NCBI GenBank assembly: GCA_013423325.1
Contig: BLJB01000008.1
Location: 124,001-188,000 of the forward strand
Length of the DNA stretch: 64,000 nt
Source: Usnea hakonensis
Lineage: Eukaryota > Ascomycota > Lecanoromycetes > Lecanorales > Parmeliaceae
Direction of reading: 5' to 3'
The notes below the pieces were generated by a model. The model did no database searches. It saw only the letters and a program-made list of their open reading frames with translations, and was not told the origin of the DNA. A program made the position numbers and the translations under genes. This document shows positions 24,306 to 37,054 of the stretch, piece by piece. The stretch's first letter is position 1, and the number at the start of each line of letters is the position of its first letter.

Positions 24306-24902
24306 GGTCAAGTGGAGGGTAGGATGCTCGAGCACGAGTACTAGTCATGGATTTAGATTGTGCCGTGATGGTGCATTAATTCGTAGGGACGAGGGGGAGC
24401 GAATCAAAATTCGCTCACGTCAGCGTCTTCCCATTCAAGAACGCCTGTTAAGTATCTTATCTCCATATGGAATAGCCTCCCTCGCGCTTGGAATGCGAGT
24501 ACCAGATTAAAACCTGTGATGCAACCATTCTGGTGGATCTGGATGCCAAATATCACTGGCTAAGAAGACTTCTCGGAAACCAGCGTATGCAGCCAGAACT
24601 ATTCTGGATTAAACGAGCTTCCAATTAATTTGAAAAGCCATCGCACTTCGCATAGCCCCCACTCGTTTCAGCAACTGCAACCTTACAGATACAATGGGCG
24701 CTTAAGTCTAGAGAAATCGGAAAAGGATTGCGATTCTAAAGTAGCTTGCAAGTCAAACCTTCCGACAACATTTGCAAGCTACATCTCTTTCCAACCATAC
24801 TTTCCGCTAAGATGACATCGTACTGATTACCTCAACTGAACTTAGACTATATACTAGAACATCCTCAGGCTCCTGATAGCACGCGCCGTACAAAATCTAG
24901 TC
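24306..24902. other. Spacer between the tandem hydrolase-domain genes
   Basis: There is no recognisable gene. It contains the 3' flank of the NLR gene and the presumed promoter of the hydrolase-only paralogue. Confidence 0.4.
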
Positions 24903-26101
24903 ATGGCAAACTCAAAGAGCCAGCAGTTGTTCGGAATCAAAGAGCTATATTCTCCAGGGCCAGACGCTGAGATCGAGTGAGCAAAACATCCCTTGCGTCT
25001 CACACATACACTCATGTCTGCTAAACTAGTATCGTGGCTGTTCATGGCCTCAACGGCGACGCCCTCACAACATGGACGTCTGACAAAGACAAAGTGTGCT
25101 GGCTCACCCACCCGGAGCTTCTGCCTAAATACTTGCCAAACGCCAGGATCTTGACATGGGGCTACAACGCCAACGTGACATCACTAAAGGGTAGAAGCAC
25201 GTCTTCGAATCGGATACTGCAGCATGCGCAGACCCTTGTTGCAGAACTAGAGGCCGACAGGGCCGTACGCCACTCTGCATCTCAGCAAACCCCATTGTTG
25301 AGAAAAGATCCTAGACTAACGCCATCACAGCTCGAGAACGCCGAGTCGCGGCCCCTAGTCTTCCTCTGCCACTCCCTCGGCGGCATCGTCGTCAAACGAG
25401 CCCTCGCCTACTCCGCCTCCCGCACCGCTCCCAAAGTCGCCCACCTCCACTCCATCTACACCTGCACCTACGGCATCCTCTTCTTCGGCACCCCCCACCT
25501 CGGCTCCCGCAAAGCCCATCTCCTCAGCAGCCTCCAAAAGCTCGCCTCCCTCTCCCTCCCAAACAAGGCCTTGGAAACAGATTCCCCCCTCCTGCGCGCC
25601 CTCGAAGAAGACTCGGAAGTGCTGCAGAACATCACCGACCAGTTCGCACCGCTCATGCCAAGGTTCTGTGTGTTTTTCCTCTGGGAGCAGGAACGAACGG
25701 ATCTGAAATTCACGAGGGACTATATCGTAGATGAGAGTAGCGCGGCACCTATCTTGGATGCGACGGAGAGGGCGGGCATCGCGGCGGATCATAGGAATAT
25801 GTGCAAATTTATCGGTAGGGACGCGCCGGGCTTTCGGACCGTGGTGGCGGCTCTAAAGCGATATGGGGCGGATGCGCCGGCGGTGATTGCGGAGAGGATT
25901 CGAGTGGCAGGACGGGAGTTGGGAGTGAAGAGGTGCTGTGAGGCGAGGGAAGTGGTGAGAGGGGTCCAGGGCCTGGGGGTGCAGCGGAGGATTGATGATG
26001 GGGTTGGGGATGCTGGGGATGAGGGATCTTGGGGCGGGGTGGGGATGTTGGGCCAGACGCCGAAGGGGATTGATGGTGTGGGTGCTGGTGGAGGGCGTTG
26101 A
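24903..26101 (+). CDS. Stand-alone alpha/beta-hydrolase, paralogue of the adjacent NLR effector domain
   Basis: The model is join(24903..24976, 25030..26101), 381 aa. The intron has the same GTGAGC donor and splits the same codon before IVAVHGL as in the upstream NLR, supporting duplication. The domain keeps the catalytic-type elbow CHSLGGIVVKRAL (Ser at residue 140), then LFFGTPHLGS and the VDESSAAP segment shared with the neighbour. After about residue 300 the protein turns into a Gly/Arg/Val-rich tail and stops at TGA 26099-26101, before any NB-ARC or TPR part. About 170 bp further on lies a poly-G tract with an assembly gap, so it is uncertain whether the gene ends here naturally or lost its downstream half. 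By family it is a serine esterase/lipase-like effector; the substrate is unknown. It could act alone, be recruited by an NLR, or be a truncated NLR. Confidence 0.78.
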
Positions 26102-26304
26102 TTGAGCGCTGTGGGATATAGGGGGATGGGAAGAGCGATTTGGGTTTCTAGGTGTGCTTGGTTTTTCGGAGTTTGTTGGTGGGGGCTGCTGGTGTTGCGA
26201 ATGCTGGTGTTGGTGCCGGTGCCGGTGTGGGATTCGAGTTCTTGCTCGGTCGGGCTGGTGCTGCGTTGGAAAGGGGGGGGGGGGGGGTTTGTACGGGGGG
26301 TNNT

Positions 26305-26349
<45 letters not shown>

Positions 26350-27487
26350 TGTACTGGAGGTTGGTTACTGGATTGGGCTAGGATGGGTTTAGCGCCCCGC
26401 ACTGTTCTCTCAAATAAACCGAGTAAAGAAGAAAGCAAGCTTTCCAATAACAGCAGCCGTAGCAACCGAATAGCCCAGAAACGAAGATAATAGCTATCTT
26501 TTATACATGTATTAAGCTAAATAGGGGTTACGGAAGTGAACGTTGTGTCTATCAAGCAACCCATCAGCCTGATTCCGCGTGGTGACTACAGTGTTGATCA
26601 AATCCGCTCGTTGTATTTCGAACCCCATCTCCAACCCCTGCCTGCCTCATACCACCGAAATGCCAAATATGTGGAATCACTAACCCCCCAGTCCCACTAT
26701 AGCGCAGAGCAGAGGGGCAATACGAGCAGTCAATGTAATACGCTTTTCAAGGCCCATGTTCTACTAGGAAATCCTATATGATATCGGTCGGTCATCAATG
26801 AAGGCGTTCCTTACCTACACCAGCTTTTTCCGTAGCTTATTTAATATATTGATGTAGGTAGATGGGTCGTATAGTTACCTTACTCTTGAGGTCAACAGTC
26901 CTCACGCAATTGGTTTCGAGCTTGTCTCGAGCGCTTTAGTAGAAGCTATGCCACACTCCCCTCCTGCGCAATCTTAATTCATCAGTATCCTGATTCCGAG
27001 CATCATCATATCTACTTCAGCCATCTTTTTCCCCCTGCTTCATCCTCATGCTGGATTATCTGGAGGGGCCAAGACGTTCTCCAGCATTCGTTCGCAGGCA
27101 AGGGTGGTTAGAAACCGGAGGCCCGCAACCATTAATTTTAATATTTAGAGTGGGAAGACCGACTTGGCCTTGGGTAAAAATTGGTGACCTCCTTGAGTGT
27201 CGTACACAGGCATGGAGGAGAAGTGCGATTATTATCTCTCCATCTGTGTATTTACAGTACACTAGAGCGATATCGCTGAAAACGCAACGTACTGGCTGGC
27301 TCTTCCCTGCAACGAGCATATTTCTTCATTTACAAATCTCAAGTTTCATCGTGAAGATACCATATATATAAATCACCAACAACAACAACAACAACGACGA
27401 CGAAATAATCAACAGTGACAAGGTATATATCGCCAGATCCAAAAAGCTACATCAATACAGATCTTCTCCAGAAAAGTCCTCCAGCAA
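26102..27487. other. Intergenic region with poly-G tract and assembly gap (NN at 26302-26303)
   Basis: Long G runs (about 26273-26287 and 26305-26347) flank a two-base gap, so the sequence here is incomplete. Frames crossing it encode only poly-Gly or poly-Pro. From 26400 to 27487 I see no gene. Confidence 0.7.
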
Positions 27488-29560
27488 TCAAGCAAGATCA
27501 GCAACTCTTTTTTCATCCAAGACTCTATCCTCTTTCGTCATACTTCCAGCGCTCGAGTCACCGCTATCCTGCTCCTTGCCGTCAACGACGTTGCCTTGAC
27601 GGCCAAGCATTTGGTGCTCGATGTTGACCTAGTGACAGAGCGTTAGCACTTCCCTCGGATTGATTACAAGATTGGAGATAGTATGACTGACTTTAGGTCC
27701 CTTGAACCATTTATGTGCACTCACAACCCACCAAATGATGATCATCGTCATCGGACCTCCGTAGACAAGAACCGTCCAATTCATACCCGACGCACTAGCA
27801 GACTGTCAGCCCTCAAGCACTCAGTGGATGAGAGCGGAAATACCCACTCAAGATCAGAGCCAGTCACGCTGGGGAGCATCAGGATCGGCACCATGAGAGC
27901 CACAAACCCACAAGCCGCACCACCAATGTACATGCTGAAAGGGCCTAAGTTCCAAGGTCCAGCTCGGAATCTATTTCCGACGAAGAAAACGCGGATGAAG
28001 ATGGGTATCGTGAACGCCACAAAAGCTGCCACAGCGGCAATCGAGAATAGCGCGCCGGCTGCGAGTGGGCCTCCGAAGACGAGAAGGGTCATGAGAATGC
28101 CGAGTGAAGTGTTGAACCAGACTGCGTTGACAGGGGTGCGGGTGTGTTTGTTTACCCTCTTTATCCACCAAGAACAAGGAAAGCAGTCATCACGGGCGTA
28201 AGCAAAGGTGACCCTGGAGGCAGCAACCTAGATATGTCGTCAGGTGGTGGTCTTGGGAAGTTTGATGGTTGGTTCACATACCATGCAGCCCTGACCCATA
28301 GAGAACGCAGCGATGATGGTTAGGGATGCCGCGGCGAGAGCCGCTTTCTGTGGCAAGACTTGAAGAAGATACGACACCCAGGGCTGACCTAGGTCTGAGG
28401 TGAGGGCACCATCAATATCGACGACCGTATAGGCAACCACCAACTGCAAAAACCAGCCGAAAAGTCCTCCGATGCCGCTCGTCAAAACAATCGCTCTCGG
28501 GGCTGCGATATTCGCATTGGCGCATTCCTCGCTCAGATGAAATGGTGCATCGTAGCCACTTCCAAAATCAGTCAGCGTCATCCTGATGTAACAGAGCCCT
28601 GCATTCGAGAGATACCTCATTGTCCAGATGACAGCAACGAATGTCATGAGGATTGAAACGCCTCTAGGGAAGTCTGTCCCAGCATAAAAGTTGGTCCAAA
28701 CCACGCTAGTAGGGGTGAAGCGAGGGAGTCCTTGCGACTCTCTATTGGTCGCAGACGGTATGAGGATCAGAACAATACACAATGCAATAATATTGAACGT
28801 CGATCCAACAGAGTTAAAATTGGCAATCCACTTTGTAGGCATGCTACTGATACATCCATGTATGAGCAATATCAGTGTCGTGAGCAGCCAGACGTGCCAA
28901 TTCTGGGGAACATAGCTTGGATGGCTAATGGAAGCGCAGGCGAGGATCATCTCCGCCAGAGGGTAATCGACAGAGGGTGCGCCAGTGACTTGTCCCAGCC
29001 AATTTGACCAACCAGTCAACCCTGTATTTCGCCATCAGACCTTGTCGGGAAATCTGTTGTCCTGAGATACATACAAGCTGCGAGTGGCCCATATCCTGGG
29101 GGCGCCAGAACTGCCGATGCGTAGTATAGTCCTCCACTTGTAGGCATCGAAGAGCACAGCTCAGCCATGCTCATGGCGACGCATTGAATAAAGGCCATAG
29201 CGATGAGCCATCCCCACACCATCCCCGGCGTTCCTGCGTATCCCATGCCCTGTCCACTTGTTCAGCCGATTGTCCACCCGATATGTCTCCAGTCATTCTC
29301 ACATAATACAGGGTACTGGCAAAACTGGGCAGCAAGCCTAAGACGGCAAAGCTGACACAGAAGGTGGTCCACAAGCTAAACTCTCTCTTGAATTCAGGTT
29401 TGTAGCCCAATGCTGCGAGGACTTCTTCATCGGCGGTGAGTTCGCGCTCGCTGTAGACAGGAATCTCGCCAGCGCCGAGGACGGAGGTGACGGGTTCTTC
29501 TGCGACACTCTTCTTCCGGCCTGAGAAACTCTGATTCCGGATAGTGAGATTGTCAGTCAT
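27488..29560 (-). CDS. Amino-acid/GABA permease, APC superfamily
   Basis: There are seven exons on the minus strand: 29560-29303, 29249-29075, 29021-28616, 28558-28282, 28227-27848, 27794-27692 and 27628-27488, giving 579 aa. Each junction is in frame and has a GT donor and AG acceptor. The intron 28615-28559 (57 nt) has no stop and could be read through, but removing it restores WTMSGYDAPFHLSEE, the expected permease sequence. The protein has an acidic cytosolic N-terminus, the STLYYGMGYAGTPGMVWGW helix, the AAWLTGWSNW segment, about 12 hydrophobic segments and the CMVAASRVTFAYARDD loop typical of UGA4/BAT-like eukaryotic amino-acid, GABA or choline permeases. It likely imports an amino acid or related amine across the plasma membrane; the substrate cannot be told. 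It is divergent from the kelch gene across about 1.1 kb. Confidence 0.9.
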
Positions 29561-30676
29561 CTTGAAGACTACTTGGCGTATGTGCGGAATTTTTGAGGTA
29601 GATAGGAAGGGGGGGGGAGGAAGGAGGAGCGCTTTTGACGGTAGGGGACCGCCGATAGAAGTAGTTGTCGAAGGTCGGAGTCTGTCCGAGAAGCCGGCAA
29701 AGGTTCTCTCTGCATTGGAAAGATGATACGCGACATGAACTGATAACGGCCGTTCCTCGCGTGGGATTGAGTTGGAAGGATGGCTTTCGCCGGTATGGCC
29801 TGCGGTAGCTCGAGTCCATCTTATCTCTTTCCCCTCTTTCTCATGTGCTAGAGCTTCCGATTGGAAGAAGATTGTGTCTAAGCTTCTTCCCGCAAGACGG
29901 CGTCATGCAGCTGCTGGGTTCTTAAGCCTTGAGAAGTGCAAAAGCTAAGTTATGAGGCGGCCATCTCATGAGCGTTTTTTGTTTTTGCGTAAGATATGCA
30001 AGTAAGAGATTTCAGATGGCAAACAAAGTTGACGGCTTCTGTGTAAGGGAATTGGCTTTTGTCGCTCGGCTACGACTACCTTATCTCCAATCTGGCTCGG
30101 CAGAACTTGCCTAAAGTGGTTACTGCCACCACATGACCTTCTCTACCTTATGAACTGAGATCAGCTTGTTTACCTTCTCCAGAGTCCACAACCACATTTT
30201 GATCCATTTGCCACATAGACCTGTTCTTGCTCTTCTTATTCTTCTTCCAGTCGACATTAAGAGCAATCGTCATCATGCGCAATGTGAAGCAGCGGAACGC
30301 AATGGCGTATGCATAAGGGGCTGTGGTAGCGTATCACTGGCCCTGCCGCAATCAATCACACCCTTGGGTCCTTCCATGCATGTAACATGATACTTCTGTG
30401 CCCAATTGAAAGAGGCTGTGAGCACGGAGAAGGCCAGAAAATAGGATTCTCTGGTTCAGATTGCTCAAGAATTCTCAGCTCGAGGAACAATCTCCGTTCC
30501 ATCCTTGCAGCCCTTCGTCCGACAGCATATAATGCCGCATCGTCCTATAAGATTACGACGAATTGTACGAGTACATATCGCAGAAATACCCTGTCTAGCT
30601 CGAGCCTTTCTCAGTCTGTCATTCTCTCTTTGCCATCTCACAAAGGTCTCCTTTCGTTTCTTTTTGCGATAATATA
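29561..30676. other. Divergent intergenic region (permease / kelch gene)
   Basis: This 1.1-kb stretch carries the promoters of both divergent neighbours. No additional gene is seen; short ORFs on both strands lack features. Confidence 0.4.
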
Positions 30677-32821
30677 ATGACACGCTTCATCTCACTTCAT
30701 GCTCCGCTTCTTAGTCTCTTCACTGTGAAGGCGATTACCTTTTCGTTATCAAGACCTTTCCTTAGCGAGGTCCCTCACATAAAATCTCTAGAGCCTCGTC
30801 AAGCTCCGGGTGTAATTGCAACCTCTGATTTTTTGCGCCGTGGCTATCAAGCTTGTAAGTGCTAGATATAGACCTCGGGCAGTATCCTAATTTGCTTTGT
30901 AGCGGTCGTAGCAGGCAACTGGCTCTATATCGACGGAGGAGAGTTCTCATTTATGAGCAATGGAACGCCACAATTCCAATATGGTGCGCATCACGCATTA
31001 AGAATGTTCAAAGTGGACTGATTAACACTCGATGGCCAGCGTCAACATTGCTATCTATCGACCTTACTCAAAATTGGACGAACGCCACCGTCGCGATACA
31101 GTCCAATACCAAACCCGACGGCGCTCCCAACTTAAATAGTCCATCGCTGTGGTATCATGAATCCGAAAATCTCATCTATTCTGGATTCACAGGATGGAAC
31201 TCCTCTTTCGGCAATGACCCTAATCTACCTTCGCTATCGCTCTGGACCTTCAAGCCTGATGGTAGCGGAAGTGGAGCCTGGAATGAAACCATTTCCGCCG
31301 AGTCTCCCATGTGGTCCCAACTGACTCGCCCCGGCCAGCCGCTTATGGCCTTTGATTCCAACAGGGCTTGGGTCCTTGGAGGCATCACCTCAGAATGGAT
31401 AGAGTGGGCTTCGCCAGAGATCCTCATCCCTGGCATGGTTCAATTCGACATGGCGTCTCGGTCATTCTCCAATTTCAGTGTCCAATGCTGCAATGCTACT
31501 GGCGGTATCTATAAGGGTGCCCTGCAGTTCGTCCCGTTATTTGGACCAGAAGGCATTTTCATCGCGATGGGAGGGCAAAATGGAATAGGAAACAACGGCG
31601 TAACTGCTGGTCTAATCGATTTCGGAACGGTCTCGGTTTTCGATCCCGCGAAACAGGAATGGTGGAACCAAACCACCACTGGGAGCGAACCCAGCCCCAG
31701 GGTAGAATTTTGTACTGCTGGTGTTAATTCAACTAATGGGACCTACGAAATGTTAGAAGACCGTTGCACAAGCCATCTCGTCTTTTGACGCTGACGGTCT
31801 GGTAGATTTGTCTATGCAGGCTGGGGCACACATCTCGGTCCAGCAGCTGTTCAATATGATACAATCAACATCCTCACACTACCGGCGTTTCACTGGATAA
31901 GCGTTCCTTATAACCCAGAGAATCCGCGACACGGACTTTCTTGTAACGCTGTTGGGGGAAGCCAGATCCTTACTATAGGAGGCGTTGACTCAAATTCACA
32001 GGACGGTACCGGCATGATTCAAAATATAATTGAAAGTACATTTGATACCCTCCCAGATCCATTCGCGCAGGGCCTCGCAATATTCGATATGACGACCATG
32101 GCCTTCTCAGACCAATACACCGCTGGGGCCCCCCCGTATGAACAGTCCGATGTCGTAAAACAATATTACTCGCAATCTGAGGGGTGAGTAGTACCGCTGC
32201 TTTTTTTTTTTGCGAGTAGTTGTACTAAAAGCATCACAGCGCATACATGAATAATCTCACTCCACAAGTCTCGGCGCTTTTGAAAACTACAAATGTTGTG
32301 AACAGCTGTTCGTTTCTCTCCCTGTACTCTTTCGGATATGGGAAAGTGTTGACTCCGCGCCAGCATCCAGCAATAGTTCCTCTAACTCGTCCGGCTCTTC
32401 CATCACACCCTCGGCCTCTGCAAACCCCAAACTATCTGACTCTAGTAGTCTTAAAGCTGGAGCGATAGCAGGCATTGCTGTCGGCGCGGCTGTAGCTTTG
32501 TGCGTAAGCGCTGCCGGTATCGCCTATCTCTTCAGAAGACGCGCGACTTCTCAGAAATCCGGCGTGTCCAGGGGGTGGAATAAAGTAGACGAAGCCGGGC
32601 GGATAACAGAGCTACAGGGACAATGGGTTCACGAATTAGAGCAGCCAATATCATCAGTGGAAGTACACGGGCAAAATGTTCAAGAATTAGAGCAGCCAAT
32701 ATCATCAGTGGAAGTACACGGGCAAAATGTTCAAGAATTAGAGCACCCAGCATCACAAGTGGAAGTAGGAGCGCAACGTCTCCACGAGCTGGAGCACCCA
32801 GGATTCCCAGCGGAAATGTAA
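30677..32821 (+). CDS. Kelch-repeat, single-pass transmembrane protein
   Basis: The model is join(30677..30854, 30903..30983, 31040..31751, 31806..32183, 32240..32307, 32364..32821), 624 aa, all junctions in frame. The fifth intron has a weak donor (GTTCGT) but a good branch site, and only this splice joins the ectodomain to the tail. There is an N-terminal hydrophobic signal region, then a large extracellular beta-propeller-like domain with kelch motifs (LYIDGGEFSF, AWVLGGI, IFIAMGGQNG, FVYAGWGTHLG, ILTIGGVD) and many N-glycosylation sequons. A Ser/Asn-rich stalk leads to the transmembrane segment AGAIAGIAVGAAVALCVSAAG. The cytosolic tail carries four 17-residue repeats starting with ELE. 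This architecture is common in Pezizomycotina surface proteins; the ligand and role are unknown. Confidence 0.85.
32633..32734 (+). repeat. Two identical 51-nt tandem units in the kelch-protein tail
   Basis: The units 32633-32683 and 32684-32734 are identical base for base and encode 17 residues each (ELEQPISSVEVHGQNVQ). Two diverged, partly truncated units follow to the stop. Length variation between strains is expected. Confidence 0.9.
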
Positions 32822-33848
32822 ATACACCACAGTTTGGGGGCGGAGTTTGGAGCTAGCATTTGTGAGATTGGGAGTGAACGGCAAATACTCCAAGCTTCTT
32901 GCCGGAGAGCTCACGAAGTATCGTACAGCTCTCGTTCTAATTATTTTTTAAAAATGATCTATCATTAATGAAACACAACCCCACTGCAAGTGCCACGACA
33001 CCCCCCCCCTCCCCCCCCCATCATCCTCATACCCCATAACCAACACGATCTTCATCATCAAATCTCAGGCAACAAAGCCCACAATATCGTCCCGAGTCAA
33101 AGGCTCCGCTTACGAAGCCTACCATTACGTTCCTTGCTTGCATAGAGGTTGAAAATCACGTTCTGTAGTATGTAGATAGATAATTCCGAGATTGGATATT
33201 ACTCATGACCAAGCTGCTCTTTTAGCGCAATTGTTCGTGCACGAAATCGGTATGGATGGAGTGGTGGGGGGTGGGGTGGGGTGGTTTGGGGGTTGTGTAT
33301 GTGAATAGACTATGGCTACCGGTATGCTAGATCTGCTTGTTCTGCATGCATGTACCTTCCTGCCCCAAAAGGCACCAATTGTGCGAGTCGCGTTGTAGAT
33401 CAGAGGGAAGTACCTAGGGTTCAAGAAAAGCTAAGGGTTTCTCATAGCCCAAGTCATTTTATTGCTCTACAACCTGTCCTCTCTTTCCCTTCCTCCACTG
33501 CAACTCCTCAGCATCTACACATTCTAATATTTAGTCCGTTCTACACATCGAGAAGGTACGACGCTTTCGAGCTGAGTCGTTGAAGCTCAAGTGAAGCTGT
33601 ATCTAATCACAGCACGTTAAATCCCCAACACAGATGGCTCTTCCACTGCTCGGCCCTCTCAGTAGTCAGTGAATGTTACTGAATAGCCAATACCAGCAGA
33701 TCCAATCAGTTGCGTTTCGATATCATGCAGCCCAAGCAGGCTAGTCTTGAAATAGCAATTCCATGCGGATCCCGACAGCCTCGTCAACCCTGGTCAACGT
33801 GTCAGCATTCTCAACATCGTTGCCTATATTACAACACCTACAACAGCC
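32822..33848. other. Intergenic region, no gene recognised
   Basis: It contains a C-rich stretch near 33001-33020 and a GGT/GGG-rich stretch near 33261-33295. The rest has no coding support and probably holds the promoter and leader of the NACHT-ankyrin gene. Confidence 0.4.
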
Positions 33849-36800
33849 ATGGCGGAACTCGGCATCGCTTCTGGTATAGCTGGACTGATCAGCTTGACCA
33901 TCGAAGTTTACGGCATCAGCTACAAATACATCAATGGAGTTCGCAATGCAAATGCTTCGGCGCGTCGTTTTCTAGAGGAACTGAAAAACTCAGAGACGGT
34001 CTTGCTCCGCATCGAGGACCTCTCAAAAGAAGACGATCAAGTCGAAGTGTTCGGAGAATCCGGCTCCTGCGTCCTGTCGATTACCAAAAGCAATGAATAC
34101 ATTGATCTGTTGCACAGGGTTCGCGACAAGCTGGAGCAAAGACAGACAGGCTCCTCAATACGGGATGGAATCAAGTCCCTTACTTGGCCTTTCTCGGAAA
34201 AGGAGACTTCCGCTCTGGCTGATTCCCTGCATCGACATCTTAAAATATACAATACTGCGTTCGCTGTCGATAATCGGTACGTTCGCTAGCATGGCAATTT
34301 GCGAAAATGCTGGGCGACTTACACATGTAGGACTGTTGGCAAGCTCATTCTGGATGAAGTGAGGCAATCAAACGCCTCCCAGGCAGGTAGGTACTGCCTC
34401 ATATCCTCTTTATGCACACAATTCATGCTGTCCCAGATTCAAAGATTCAAGATATCCTGGAATGGCTATCTTCCATGAATATGAATCAGAAACAAGTGGA
34501 CACGCTATCAAGACGGCACGGAACCACAGGGTCTTGGTTACTGGATGACTCGAGGTTCCGAGATTGGATTGATAGTGATGACTCGCACCGTACGCTATGG
34601 TGCCCGGGAGACCGTAAGTGCTGTTCTTGCTCTGTATATTCAATACTAATAGATACCCTAGCGGGGACTGGGAAGACTGTCATCACGTATGTCCTGTTTG
34701 GCGCGAGCCCCTCCTCTCTGTATATGTTAATGAGATGATAGGTCTGTTGTCATCGACTACTTGAAAAACAATCATGCTGGTCAAGAAACCAAAATTGCAT
34801 ACCTGTATTGCGACTACAAGGACCAAACTGAGCAGACAGCTGCTAATCTCATAGCCTGTCTGGCCAGACAAATTATCGGATACCCGAAGGTATTGCCACA
34901 ACAACTAGAGGAGATGCACAAAGAGCTCAGGCATCAAAAGACACGGCCAAGCTTTGATGAATTGCGGAAGCTGTTGATAGCTCTTTGCAAGCAGTATGAC
35001 CGAACCTATGTCGTTGTGGACGCTCTTGACGAGTGCGACGCGATCCAGAGAGAACTACTACTGCGTGTACTTGAAGTGCTACCACGCACTTCCGGGAGAC
35101 TTTTTGTGACCAGTCGGCCGAACAATGAGGACATCTCTGAAACATTTGGTAAAGAATCTCAGATCGCAATAACTGCGTCTGAGTCGGATCTGCGTCGATA
35201 CGTCATGGAGAGGATAGCAGAAAAAAAAGGTAGAGCTTTGATTCTGGGATCGAAGCCGGATCTGAAGGAGAATATCATATCCACTGTATTCTCCCGCGCA
35301 TCTGGCATGTATGAGACTTCCTGTCTCTAATAGAAGCGTACCTTTGACTAATCCTACCACCAAGGTTTTTACTTGCCGCTCTTCAGATGGATCGAGTCTT
35401 GGCCTCCAGAACAGTCTCAGACGTCAAAGACGCTCTTGCATCGATGCCGAAAAAGATAGATGAACTATACGAACTGACCCTGGAGAGAATCCAACAGCAA
35501 GCTGAAAATGACGGAAAGCTGGCTATGAGAATCCTTAGTTGGATAACACATGCCAGGAGGCCATTATCAGTCAATGAACTTCGACATGGTCTTGCCGTCA
35601 AGTATGACGACAACGATAATTTCCAGTTGAGTGCAAATGAGCTCAACGCAGATGACCTCCTCCAGCCAGAGAGCCTCGTCGATGTCTGCGCCGGTCTTGT
35701 CGTCATTGATTCGACAAGTCAGATCATTAGGCTTGTACACTTTACAACACAGGAATACTTCAGCAACATACGTCTGAATCTGTTCGCAGAGGCTGAGGTT
35801 GACATATCGAGAGCGTGTCTCACCTATTTTACTTACGATCTTGGCGATAGGTTTCCGAACAGGGAAATCGCGATGGAGGCTTTCCAATCACACCCTTTTC
35901 TGTATTATGCATCTAACCACTGGTTCTCGCATGTGCACAGTGGTGCATCAGCGGCAAATATAATTCCAAAGTTCTTGAACTTCGTGGCGCGTTTTAAGTG
36001 CTCCGATAGTTGTTTGAGATCAGTCAGCCTTCTATACTGGAATTTACTGTTATCTGAAATGATTTCATACAGAGGATCCCCCTACCCTGATACATATTGC
36101 TCTGACCAAGAGAGCGCACTGGAATCTGCTTCATCCTTGGGTCTCGAGGAGCTCGTCACCGTTTTGCTTGATCACAGTACTGGGTCATTCCCAGGCTTAG
36201 ATAGATCATTATTCTTCGCATCAGAATCCGGTTCCATAAATGTCGTGAATCTACTGCTACGATACGGAGCCCAGGTCAATTTCATTGCTGATGTCGAGGA
36301 CTTCACAGCAGACACTGCTCTCGGGATAGCCTGTAAAGAAGGGCATCTGCCAATGGTCAAAGTTTTGATAGAAAATGGAGCGAACCCATATCTCGGAGAC
36401 AAACCTGCAATGCATGCTGCAGCTTTGATGAACAGGCCGGCTGTGGTCGACTTTTTGATCAAAGAAGGTGTCAATGTCGACGCCAGAGATTCGCGCAAGA
36501 AAACGGCTTTGCATATAGCGACCTCGGTCGATGACGTGGGCGTGGTAAAGCTGTTGCTAGATGCGCATTGTGATCTGAATCTTCAAGATAACTCTGGAGA
36601 GACAGCTCTCTGTTGCGCGGCCCGCAACGATAGCGTCGACCTGGTCAGACTGTTGCTGGATGCTCATTGTGACCCGGACCTCACCGACGATGGATTGACA
36701 GCGCTCCATTGGGCGGCCAACAATGGCAGCGTGAAAGTGGTTAAATTGTTACTAGATGCTCATTGTGACCTGGATCTTAGAGATAGCTACGGATTGACAG

Positions 36801-37054
36801 CTCTCCATTACGCCGCCCATTCCCATGCTCTGGATAACCTAGAACTGCTCTTGACAAGGGGCGCTAATGCCTCTGCCAAAAATAACAGCGGTAAGACTGC
36901 ACGGAGTCTGCTCGAAAAGAAAATGTCAGACAAAGATTATGCTCCAGGAGGGTTTCGTTATAAACGAGAAAACCGAGAGAAAGCTGAGCGACTAGTACAA
37001 AGGATGATCCAACTGGAACAATCCGCCCCCACTCCATCTGCAGATGACGCCTAA
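33849..37054 (+). CDS. STAND protein: fungal N-terminal domain - NACHT - ankyrin repeats
   Basis: The model is join(33849..34276, 34331..34386, 34437..34613, 34662..34686, 34742..35308, 35365..37054), 980 aa. All junctions keep frame; exon 4 is a 25-nt microexon that encodes the P-loop core. Residues 1-140 (MAELGIASGIAGLISLTIEVY...) match the PigL_N-type N-terminal domain of fungal STAND proteins. The WCPGDPGTGKT P-loop (PGTGKT about 221-226), the VVVDALDECD Walker B near residue 320 and RLFVTSRPN identify a NACHT NTPase. A helical arm with LVHFTTQEYF follows. The C-terminal third has about eight ankyrin repeats, the last several carrying the near-constant VVKLLLDAHCDLxL unit. The family is a fungal NLR-like signalling switch in which the ankyrins would sense a ligand; the specific function is unknown. 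It is intact and ends with TAA. Confidence 0.88.

Noticed and set aside
26148..26465. Minus-strand frame with a Leu-rich start and PPVQTPPPP repeats.
   Set aside because: It crosses an assembly gap and a poly-G tract, overlaps no conserved domain, and its repeats are products of the homopolymer.
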